Made by a program: the position numbers and the translations under genes
Shown: positions 57,365-64,000 of the stretch, in pieces
Numbering within the stretch: position 1 is the stretch's first letter
How the letters are laid out: every line of letters starts with the position of its first letter
Assembly (NCBI GenBank): GCA_011525785.1
Contig: WYBT01000012.1
Span: 124,001-188,000 of the forward strand
Length of the DNA: 64,000 bases
Source of the DNA: Planctomycetaceae bacterium
Lineage (GTDB): Bacteria > Planctomycetota > UBA1135 > GCA-002686595
Direction: 5' to 3'
Notes under the pieces: model-generated
Told to the model about the DNA's origin: nothing
Databases searched by the model: none
Seen by the model: only the letters and a program-made list of their open reading frames with translations

Positions 57365-58824
57365 AGCTCTCCGTGCTGCACTCCTTGTTCGACGCTGCGG
57401 CGCTGAGCGCGCTCGCCCCGCTGATGGCGCTGGCCATCGGCGCGTTGCTTGTCCTGCTCGCCGGCTTGACCCCGCTGTCCAAGGCGGCCCGCGGACTGCT
57501 GGTCGCGGCGTCGCTCGTGTTCGCGGGAGTCCTGAACGCCCGGATCCTGCTCGCGGAGCAGGTCCCCGGGGTCGTGCTCGACGGCGTGTTCGTCGCCGAT
57601 CGCGCGACGGCCATGTGGGGCCTGATCTTCATCGCCGGCGTCGCCGTGGCGTGGCTCTTCAGCCGCAACTACTACGACGAGGACAGCTCGCACCAGAACG
57701 AGCACGACGTCCTGCTGCTCGCCACCGCCGTGGGCATGTCGATGATGGCCGGCGCGCGCGACCTGATCGTGTTCTTCATCGGCCTGGAGTTGCTCTCGAT
57801 CCCGCTCTACGCGCTGGCGGCGTTCCGCCGCAATCGCGCCAAGTCGGTCGAGGCGGGCCTCAAGTACTTCCTGCTCGGCGCCTTCGCCGCGGGCTTTTTC
57901 CTCTACGGCGCCGCGCTGGTGTACGCAGCGAGCGGCACGCTGTCCCTCGATGTCTTCGCCGACCCCGCGCAACGCGCGAAGGTGCTCGAGAGCCCCATGG
58001 CGCTCGTGGGCGTGGCGATGCTCGCGGCCAGCGTTTTCTTCAAGGTGAGCGTGTTCCCCTTCCACGTCTGGGTCCCCGACGTGTACGAGGGCAGCCCCAC
58101 GCCCGTCACGGGCCTGATGGCGACCGGTACGAAGGCCGCGGCGTTCGCGTTCCTGCTCAACGCGCTGCTCGCGCTGCCGACGAGTTCTGCGACCAGCGTC
58201 GCTCTGATCGCCCTGATCACCATGGCGGTCGGCAACCTCGGCGCGCTGCTGCAGCAGGACGTCAAGCGCATGCTGGCTTACTCGGGCATCGCCCACGCCG
58301 GCGTCGTGCTGCTGGCGATCGCAGGCGCAGTCGGCGGCGACCCGCAGCCGCACGGCGCGCTGCAAGCCGCTCTGTTCTACATGGCGGCCTACGTGGCCAC
58401 TGCGGGCGGCGCGTTCGGCGTGCTCGCGCTGCTCGAGTCCGACGGCGAGCGCATGACGACGCTCGACGGCCTGCGCGGCCTGGGCCAGCGCCGCCCCTAC
58501 CTCGCGGCGGCGCTCACCGTGTTCATGCTCTCGCTCGGCGGCATCCCCGCCACCGGCGGGTTCCTGGGCAAGTACCTGGTGTTCTCGGTCGCCGTGCGCG
58601 CCGAGATGATCCCGGCCGCGATCGTGGGCGTGCTGCTGAGCGTGATCGCACTGGGCTACTACCTGCGCGTGATCATCGCCATGTGGATGCAGGCCCCGAA
58701 CGAGGACTCGCCGCTCGCCAGCACCAAGCCCATCGCCTTCAGCGCGCGCTTGGCGTCGACCGCCTGCGTGGCGCTGGTGCTGCTGATGGGCCTGTTGCCG
58801 CGCTGGTTCCTCGAGCACATGTGA
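57361..58824 (+). CDS. nuoN: NADH-quinone oxidoreductase subunit N
   Basis: The product is 487 aa, the third antiporter-like subunit. FFIGLELLSIPLYALAAFRR and FKVSVFPFHVWVPDVYEGSP, then TGLMATGTKAAAF, are NuoN signatures. It is the last gene of the operon. No T-tailed terminator is obvious in the 55 bp before the next feature. Confidence 0.96.
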   Translation: MKLSVLHSLFDAAALSALAPLMALAIGALLVLLAGLTPLSKAARGLLVAASLVFAGVLNARILLAEQVPGVVLDGVFVADRATAMWGLIFIAGVAVAWLFSRNYYDEDSSHQNEHDVLLLATAVGMSMMAGARDLIVFFIGLELLSIPLYALAAFRRNRAKSVEAGLKYFLLGAFAAGFFLYGAALVYAASGTLSLDVFADPAQRAKVLESPMALVGVAMLAASVFFKVSVFPFHVWVPDVYEGSPTPVTGLMATGTKAAAFAFLLNALLALPTSSATSVALIALITMAVGNLGALLQQDVKRMLAYSGIAHAGVVLLAIAGAVGGDPQPHGALQAALFYMAAYVATAGGAFGVLALLESDGERMTTLDGLRGLGQRRPYLAAALTVFMLSLGGIPATGGFLGKYLVFSVAVRAEMIPAAIVGVLLSVIALGYYLRVIIAMWMQAPNEDSPLASTKPIAFSARLASTACVALVLLMGLLPRWFLEHM

Positions 58825-58879
58825 TCGCCGCCCGCGGAACTCGCGGAGCCGCGCTCAGCGCGCCATCACGGCACGACGG

Positions 58880-59224
58880 TCAGCTCCAGACCATTCGAAA
58901 GTTGGTCGACTTCGACGCCGGCGGGTCGCGATACCAGCCTTGCGCGTAGAGCTTGTCGCCGACGCTGAACGGCGAGCCCAGCGCTGAGGGGCTGGCGGTG
59001 ACGAAAGCGTTCCAATCGAGTGTGAGCACTCCATCGCACGCGCCCGTGGTCCCGCCGGATCCCTCAGCACCCGTGCGCTGCGTCGGCGCTTTGACGCACA
59101 AGAAGCTGCTCCCCGATCCCCACGCGACACTCGCTGGGCCGGCGCCCACGTAGAGGACCAGCCCCTGCTCCTGCCCTTCGAGGTTGGCGACGCTCAGCAC
59201 ACACGGGTTCACCCAGTCGGCGCA
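58880..59224 (-). pseudogene. 5'-truncated remnant of a subtilase-type C-terminal domain
   Basis: About 114 codons align with the C-terminal domain of the four large subtilases. QGLVLYVGAG corresponds to NGLLFFGFA, FLCVKAPTQRT to TLCVASPTIRT, and VGDKLYAQGWYRDPP to PGEVVYGQYWMRDPQ. No signal peptide, protease or Ig-like part is attached. Upstream, the open frame enters the antisense of the adjacent sigma gene, where similarity stops. I read this as the surviving 3' end of a deleted surface-protein gene; no sensible start codon lies in the homologous part. Confidence 0.75.
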
Positions 59225-59236
59225 CTGTGCGAGCGG

Positions 59237-59749
59237 GTGCTGCCCGCACTGTACGGCTGGGCGCAGTTGCGCATCGGAAGCGAACTGCGCCGGTCGATGG
59301 AGCCCGAGGACCTGGTGCACGAGGTCTGGGCGCGCGCGTTGGCTGGTTTCGAGTCCTACGACGCTTCACGCCCGTTCCGCGCGTGGCTGTTCGGTATCGC
59401 GCGCAACGTGCTCTTGGAGGCCCTGCGCGAGGCCCGCAAACGAGCCGCGTCAGGCGAGGATCCCTCCGAGATGCGGCGCGCGTTGGAGCAAGCGCCCGAC
59501 GAAGTCACGAGCTTCACGCGCCGGCTCGCGCGCGACGAGGCGTTGGCGCACTTCCTCGAGCGAGTGCGCGAACTGGGCGAGGACGAGCAGACCCTCGTGC
59601 GCCTGTGTGGACTCGAAGGCGCGAGCTGCAAAGACGCAGCCTTGGCGCTGGGGATCAACGAAGAGGCGGCCCGCAAGCGCTGGCAACGACTGCGCACCGA
59701 GCTGGTGCGGCGCGACTTGCCGCGCGAGTTGCTGGACGAGGCGCTGTAG
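59237..59749 (+). CDS. ECF-type sigma factor, possibly 5'-truncated
   Basis: The product is 170 aa from the GTG at 59237. Region 2 includes YGWAQLRIGSELRRSMEPED, then LVHEVWARALAGFESYDASR and PFRAWLFGIARNVLLEALRE. Region 4 includes VRELGEDEQTLVRLCGLEG and CKDAALALGINEEAARKRWQ. The first helix of region 2, normally 15-25 residues before ALYGWAQLRIG, is mostly missing. The frame stays open upstream (ALCERV precedes the GTG) but runs into the antisense of the adjacent remnant without an ATG. It may work from an upstream non-canonical start or be decaying. It converges with the PilZ gene, 4 bp apart. Confidence 0.7.
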   Translation: MLPALYGWAQLRIGSELRRSMEPEDLVHEVWARALAGFESYDASRPFRAWLFGIARNVLLEALREARKRAASGEDPSEMRRALEQAPDEVTSFTRRLARDEALAHFLERVRELGEDEQTLVRLCGLEGASCKDAALALGINEEAARKRWQRLRTELVRRDLPRELLDEAL

Positions 59750-59753
59750 CGGA

Positions 59754-60038
59754 CTACAGCCGATCGAACTCGATCGCGTAGCCGGTCGTGTCGGAGCTCA
59801 TGCGCTCGACGCGCACCAGCTTGCCCGTGTAGTCGCGCGACGAGGCGCTGTCGCGGATGCGCACGCGCACGCTCAGCGGGTCGGTCGAGAAGAAGAACAC
59901 GCCCGCCGTGGAGATGTTCTCGGCCTGCCCCCGCAAGGTGGCCGCGTCGAGCTGGATCTCGAGTTGGACGTCGCTGTCGCGGCGCGTGGCCCGGCGACGC
60001 TCGCCGACGCTCGTGTTCGGTTCTTCGTTTTGGCTCAT
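59754..60038 (-). CDS. PilZ-domain protein
   Basis: The product is 94 aa, a single PilZ domain. ERRRATRRDSDV carries the R-x-x-x-R element and GQAENISTAGVFFF the (D/N)-x-S-x-x-G element that bind cyclic di-GMP, so binding is likely. No output domain is attached, so it would act through a partner. The ATG at 60038 gives a short polar N-terminus (MSQNEEPNTSVGERRR). Confidence 0.85.
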   Translation of the reverse strand: MSQNEEPNTSVGERRRATRRDSDVQLEIQLDAATLRGQAENISTAGVFFFSTDPLSVRVRIRDSASSRDYTGKLVRVERMSSDTTGYAIEFDRL

Positions 60039-60270
60039 TGAGGGGCGCGGAGTTCGAGGGGTGCCGTTCCGCCGCCGCAGACGCCGCAGCGATCGGGCGC
60101 CGGGCGCGGAGTTCGAAGGCAGTTGTCGGACCGGCGCCCTGTGGGCTTGACTGGCTTCGAGCGCAGTCGGAGTTCCGCCCCAGACCTGGGAGCGCGCACG
60201 GCGGAAGGCCGCGGAGGAGAGCTACCATCTTCCGCGCTTCACGCCCCCCCAACCCACCGACGAGCAGGTC

Positions 60271-60675
60271 ATGGTCAACCGCCGCGCACACCCTCACTTC
60301 GACGACAAGTCGACCCTCGACTGGAACACCCGCTGGAGCGAGGCGCTGGCCGCCGCGCAGTGCGAGAACAAGTTGATCTTCATCGAGTTCGGCCGCGAGC
60401 AGTGAGGCCAGTGCCGCGCCCTCGTGCAGGGCGTAGTTCCCCACCCCGAAATCGCGCCGCTGCTGCAAAAGGGCTTCGTGGCCCTGGCCAGTGACTGCGA
60501 CGAGCCCGAGGAGCAAGTCGAGCTCCTCGCCGGCCATCTCGAAGACGCTTACATGCTCCCGTTCGTGATCTTCGCCGGACCTGACGGCCGCTTCCTCGAC
60601 GGAATGTCCGGCGCCGTCAATCCCCTCAGCTTCAAGCGCCGCCTCGAGAAGTTGAGCGCCGGCCCCAGCGCCTGA
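60271..60675 (+). CDS. Probable selenoprotein: thioredoxin-like protein with U-x-x-C motif (in-frame TGA at 60403)
   Basis: Read through the TGA at 60403-60405 as selenocysteine, the product is 134 aa. Before the TGA it reads LIFIEFGREQ, after it GQCRALVQGVVPHPEIAPLL. The TGA codon (position 45) therefore sits three residues before C48, exactly where a thioredoxin-fold protein has the first cysteine of CxxC. Coding similarity to the fold continues on both sides in the same frame, with no shift: a Trp/Leu-rich helix before, and the cis-proline strand MLPFVIFAGPDGRFLDGMSG after. A 6-bp hairpin with a CGTGC loop lies 11 nt downstream of the TGA and fits a bacterial SECIS. The gene lies 11 nt upstream of the aminotransferase gene. 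A redox role is inferred. The alternative is a nonsense mutation. Confidence 0.8.
60417..60433 (+). promoter_or_regulatory. Candidate bacterial SECIS hairpin
   Basis: CGCCCT (60417-60422) pairs perfectly with AGGGCG (60428-60433), enclosing the loop CGTGC; a G.T pair can extend the base. The loop GU is 19-20 nt beyond the TGA at 60403-60405. The position, stem length, small loop and a G within its first two bases match the general bacterial SECIS pattern recognised by SelB. Confidence 0.7.
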
Positions 60676-60686
60676 TCGTCCGCCCC

Positions 60687-61829
60687 ATGGCCCAACAACC
60701 CTTCACTCCGCCCGAGCGCCTGCTCCTGGGGCCCGGCCCCTCCCCCGTCGCGCCTTCGGTGCTGCGCGCGCTCTCGCTGCCCACCGTCGGACACCTCGAC
60801 CCCGAACTGTTCGCAGCCATGGACCAGATCCGCGCCAACCTGCGCGCGATCTTCGGCACGCAGAACGCGGCGACGCTGGCCGTGTCCGGCACCGGCACCG
60901 CGGGCATGGAAGCGGTGCTGTGCAACCTGATCGAGCCGGGCGACGGCGTGCTGGTCGCAACCCACGGCTACTTCGGCGCGCGCATCGCGCAGATCGCCGA
61001 GCGCTGCGGAGCGCAGGTCACGCGCGTCGACGCGCCCTGGGGCGCCGCCAGCGACCCGCAGGCAGCGCGCGCGGCCGCGCACGGCAAGCGCATCCGGCTG
61101 GTGGCCGTCGTGCACGCCGAAACCTCGACGGGCGTGCGCCAGGAGCTCGCCCCCTGGAACGCGCTGGCGCGCGAACTCGACGCGCTGCTGTGCGTCGACG
61201 CGGTGACCTCGCTGGGCTGCCTGCCGATCGAAGTCGACGCCCACGGCATCGACGGGATCTGGTCCTGCACGCAGAAGGGGCTGTCGTCGACGCCTGGCCT
61301 CGCGCCGGTGAGCTTCTCGCCGCGCGCAGTCGAACGCGTGCGCGCCCGCCGCTCGGCGGTGCAGAGCTTCTACCTCGACCTGGGGCTGTTGCTCGAGTTC
61401 TGGGACGCGCCGCACGGCTACCACCACACCATTTCGAGCAACCTGCTCTACGGCCTGCACGAGGCGACGCGACTGGTGCTCGAGGAGGGGCTCAGCGCGC
61501 GCTTCCAACGCCACGAGCGCGTCAGCCGCGCGTTCCTTGCGCTCGCGCGCGAGTTGGGGCTCAGCCCGTTCGTGCCCGACGAGTTGCGCCTGCCGCAGCT
61601 CACCACCCTGCGCGTTCCCGAGGGCGTCGACGATCTCGCGCTGCGCAAGCGCTTGTTGCTCGAACACGGCATCGAGATCGGCGGCGGCCTGGGCGCGCTG
61701 AAGGGCAAGCTGTGGCGCGTGGGCCTGATGGGGCACGGCGCCGACGAGCGCAACGCGCAGCGTTGTGCAGCGGCCCTCGGCGCCTTGCTCGGGACGCGCA
61801 GCGAGGCCCACTCCGTTCGCGGCCAGTGA
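60687..61829 (+). CDS. Class V aminotransferase, alanine-glyoxylate / serine-pyruvate type
   Basis: The product is 380 aa of standard family length. PERLLLGPGPSPVAPSVLRA is the N-terminal substrate-binding motif. GTGTAGMEAVLCNLI binds PLP phosphate, LLCVDAVTSLG holds the PLP aspartate, and WSCTQKGLSSTPGLA has the Schiff-base lysine K197. GGLGALKGKLWRVGLMGHGA holds the carboxylate-binding arginine. It transfers amino groups between alanine or serine and glyoxylate. It lies between the selenoprotein gene (11 nt) and the next gene (1-nt overlap). Confidence 0.9.
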   Translation: MAQQPFTPPERLLLGPGPSPVAPSVLRALSLPTVGHLDPELFAAMDQIRANLRAIFGTQNAATLAVSGTGTAGMEAVLCNLIEPGDGVLVATHGYFGARIAQIAERCGAQVTRVDAPWGAASDPQAARAAAHGKRIRLVAVVHAETSTGVRQELAPWNALARELDALLCVDAVTSLGCLPIEVDAHGIDGIWSCTQKGLSSTPGLAPVSFSPRAVERVRARRSAVQSFYLDLGLLLEFWDAPHGYHHTISSNLLYGLHEATRLVLEEGLSARFQRHERVSRAFLALARELGLSPFVPDELRLPQLTTLRVPEGVDDLALRKRLLLEHGIEIGGGLGALKGKLWRVGLMGHGADERNAQRCAAALGALLGTRSEAHSVRGQ

Positions 61830-64000
61830 TGAACCGACGCACGTCGCTGCTGCTGGCCTCGGCGCTGTTCGCGCTCTCGGGCTTCACCGGGCTGTGCTAC
61901 GAAACCGTCTGGTTCAAGCGGCTGGGGCACATGTGGGGCAGCTCCACGCTCGCCATGGCGAGCGTGATCGCGGCCTTCCTGCTCGGGCTGGGCCTGGGCG
62001 CGCGGCTCTTCGGCGCCTTCGCCGATCGCTCGCGCCGGCCGCTGTTGTGGTACGGCGTGTTCGAGATCCTGATCGGCGTGCTGGCGCTCGCGCTGCCGCC
62101 GGTGATGTCGTGGGTCGCGGACTTCGCCGCGCCGCTCTCGGTGCGGCTGGGCGAACAGCCGCTGCTCCTGGGCCTGGCGCGCGTGGCCCTGACCTTCGCG
62201 CTCATCGGCCCGCCGTGCATGTTGATGGGCGCGACGCTGCCGATCCTCACGCGCCAGCTCGCAGGTACAGGCGTCGGCGTCGGCAAGTCGGCGGCCTGGC
62301 TCTACGCCTTCAACACGCTCGGCGCCGCCGCAGGGGCGTACGCGGCCGGCTTCCACCTGCTCGACGCGCTGGGCCTGGTCGGGACCAATGCCCTGGCGGC
62401 CGGGCTGAACATCGCCGTGGGCCTCGCGGCGATCGTCATCGCGCGCGGCGCGCAGCTGGAGTTGCCCGCGAGCACTGAGTCTCCCGTGACTGCGGCCAGC
62501 GGCGGCGAGCCGAGCCTGTCGCGCGTGCTGTGGGCCGCAACCGGCGCTGGCTGCGCATCGATCGCACTGCAGATGCTGTGGGCGCGAGAACTCGCGCTGC
62601 TCGTGGGCCCCACGACCTACGCGTTCTCGAGTTGCCTGTGGGTGTTCATCCTTGGCGTCGGACTTGGCAGCCTGCTGTTCCGCTTGCGCGCGGAGCGTCC
62701 CGGCTCGATCGAGTCGACACTGTGTCTGGCTTGCGCGCTGGTCGTGCTGCCTGCGCTGGTCGGCTGGGCGCTGCGGCCGCAACTCGCGCAACTGATGGGC
62801 TACCTGCGCGAGGCGCGGGTCGACGCCTGGGCCAACGCGGCGCTGTGCAGCGCCGTCAGCGCCGTGCTGCAGTTCGCGCCGACACTGGGCATGGGCATGG
62901 TTTTCCCCGCGCTGGTGGAGCTCACGCGCGCCAGCGCCGAGAACGCCGGCCGCGCAGTCGGACGGGTGTACGCCTGGAACACGATCGGCTCAGTGGCCGG
63001 CGCGGCGCTCACGAACCTCGCGTTGACGCCGAACCTGGGCTCGTTCTGGAGCGTGCGCGCTGCGCTCGGCGCTTACGCGCTGGCGCCGCTGTGGCTGTTC
63101 GGCGCGCGCGGTCCCGCGCTGGCCACCAGCGTGGTGTGCGCGATCGCGCTGCTCGCGCAGTGGCGCGGCGCCGATCCGCTCGACACCAACCTGGGCGCGT
63201 ACCTCTACGGAGTGCAAGGCGCCGAGATGACGCGGCGCGACTTCAAGCCGCTGTACTTCTCCGAAGGACCCAGCTGCAACGTGCTGGTGCTCGAGGGCGA
63301 GCCGTTCCCCACGCCCTACCTGCAGCGCCCGCCCGAGCGCCTGATCAACCTGCGCGTGCACGGGAAGATCGACGCCAGCTCGGCCAACGACATGGCCATG
63401 CAGCTGGGCATGGCGTACATCCCGCGGCTGCTGCACCCGGCCGCCGACGACGTGGTCGTGATCGGCATGGGCTCGGGCGTCACCGTCGGCGCCGCGGCGA
63501 TCTTCGATGGCACGCGCGCCACCTGCTGCGAGATCGAGCCCTCGATCGTCGAGGGCGCGCGCTTCTTCGAGCTGTTCAACCACGGAGCGGTCGAGCGCGA
63601 CAACGTGCGCGTCGTGCTCGACGACGGGCGCAGCTACGTCCAGGGCCACCCGGGCGGTTGGGACCTGATCCTCTCGCAACCCTCCAATCCCTGGATCGCC
63701 GGCGTCGCGAACCTGTTCACCGAGGACTTCTACCGCACCGCGCGCTCCAAGCTGGCCCCGCGCGGCCTGCTGGCCCAGTGGATCCAGGCCTACGCCTTCA
63801 CCGCGCGCGACTTCGCGTTGGTGCTGCGAACGCTGACGGCGGTGTTCCCCCACTGCGTGCTGCTGCGCGTGAGCGAGTACGACCTGCTGCTGGTCGCCGG
63901 CGATCGGCCGGTGAGCCCCGAGCGCGCGACGCTCGAGCAGGCGCAAGCGCTGCTCGATGGCAACGCCCTGGCGCGCGGCGATTTCGAGCGCTACTTCGCG
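61829..64000 (+). CDS. Membrane-fused spermidine-synthase-like protein, C-terminus outside window
   Basis: The frame is open for 724 codons to the window end. The N-terminal 400 residues hold about 12 hydrophobic helices, beginning LLASALFALSGFTGLCYETV and including GPPCMLMGATLPILTRQLA. This is the transporter-like membrane domain often fused to spermidine-synthase-like folds. The cytoplasmic part has HGKIDASSANDM, the SAM-site glycine loop VVVIGMGSGVTVGAAAIFDG, CCEIEPSIVEGARFF and the loop DLILSQPSNPWIAGVANLFT. Catalytic aminopropyl transfer is unproven for such fusions. The ATG shares one base with the aminotransferase stop. Confidence 0.85.
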   Translation, partial: MNRRTSLLLASALFALSGFTGLCYETVWFKRLGHMWGSSTLAMASVIAAFLLGLGLGARLFGAFADRSRRPLLWYGVFEILIGVLALALPPVMSWVADFAAPLSVRLGEQPLLLGLARVALTFALIGPPCMLMGATLPILTRQLAGTGVGVGKSAAWLYAFNTLGAAAGAYAAGFHLLDALGLVGTNALAAGLNIAVGLAAIVIARGAQLELPASTESPVTAASGGEPSLSRVLWAATGAGCASIALQMLWARELALLVGPTTYAFSSCLWVFILGVGLGSLLFRLRAERPGSIESTLCLACALVVLPALVGWALRPQLAQLMGYLREARVDAWANAALCSAVSAVLQFAPTLGMGMVFPALVELTRASAENAGRAVGRVYAWNTIGSVAGAALTNLALTPNLGSFWSVRAALGAYALAPLWLFGARGPALATSVVCAIALLAQWRGADPLDTNLGAYLYGVQGAEMTRRDFKPLYFSEGPSCNVLVLEGEPFPTPYLQRPPERLINLRVHGKIDASSANDMAMQLGMAYIPRLLHPAADDVVVIGMGSGVTVGAAAIFDGTRATCCEIEPSIVEGARFFELFNHGAVERDNVRVVLDDGRSYVQGHPGGWDLILSQPSNPWIAGVANLFTEDFYRTARSKLAPRGLLAQWIQAYAFTARDFALVLRTLTAVFPHCVLLRVSEYDLLLVAGDRPVSPERATLEQAQALLDGNALARGDFERYFA

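Noticed and set aside
59356..60537. Minus-strand open frame of 393 codons across the PilZ region
   Set aside because: It is out of frame with PilZ and antisense to the sigma and selenoprotein genes. The sequence has no recognisable content.
60424..60675. Separate short gene starting at an internal GTG after the TGA
   Set aside because: The same frame upstream of the TGA encodes the first half of the same thioredoxin-like fold, and the internal GTG would remove the C48 redox motif and the first strand. Read-through explains both halves.

Overview
The window is high-GC bacterial chromosome, coded densely on both strands, with no rRNA, tRNA, phage or insertion sequence that I can see. The gene content points to a planctomycete, probably one of the high-GC marine lineages. 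The evidence is a family of very large secreted subtilases with Ig-like repeats and a shared cysteine-containing C-terminal domain, a kinase-TM-TPR protein divergent from an ECF sigma factor, several ECF sigma factors, and a beta-helix lipoprotein. This is inference from gene content; no marker gene is present.

Layout. 1-4.9 kb: a truncated glycosyltransferase divergent from two surface proteins. 5-29 kb: four paralogous S8 subtilases, all on the minus strand, interspersed with a TIR-domain protein, a DUF2157/GDYXXLXY membrane pair, a Ser/Thr kinase with a small companion, an ECF sigma factor and a beta-CASP metallo-beta-lactamase nuclease. 29.0-29.3 kb: a 92-bp direct repeat with stop-codon-abutting hairpins, which recurs in part at 35.5 kb. 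29.3-41.7 kb: a minus-strand chemosensory cluster (STAS, soluble MCP-like protein, CheY, CheA, CheW, transmembrane MCP, CheR-CheD fusion, STAS, response regulator-phosphatase-ATPase, CheB, ECF sigma factor, anti-sigma). 41.8-44.7 kb: a pentaheme cytochrome c and a HEAT/VWA protein. 45.1-58.8 kb: a complete nuoA-N operon for complex I. 58.9-64 kb: a truncated surface-protein remnant abutting an ECF sigma gene, a PilZ protein, a probable selenoprotein, a class V aminotransferase and a membrane-fused spermidine-synthase-like protein cut by the window edge.

How the genes work together. The chemosensory cluster joins a CheA-CheY phosphorelay to a partner-switching module (SpoIIE-type phosphatase, anti-sigma-type ATPase and STAS proteins) and ends in a sigma/anti-sigma pair, so it may control transcription as well as, or instead of, motility. 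The nuo genes are nearly all coupled by 1-4 nt stop/start overlaps and encode all 14 core subunits.

The most notable item is at 60271-60675. A thioredoxin-like gene carries an in-frame TGA exactly where the first redox cysteine is expected (U-G-Q-C), followed by a hairpin with the geometry of a bacterial SECIS. A standard gene caller would break it into pieces.
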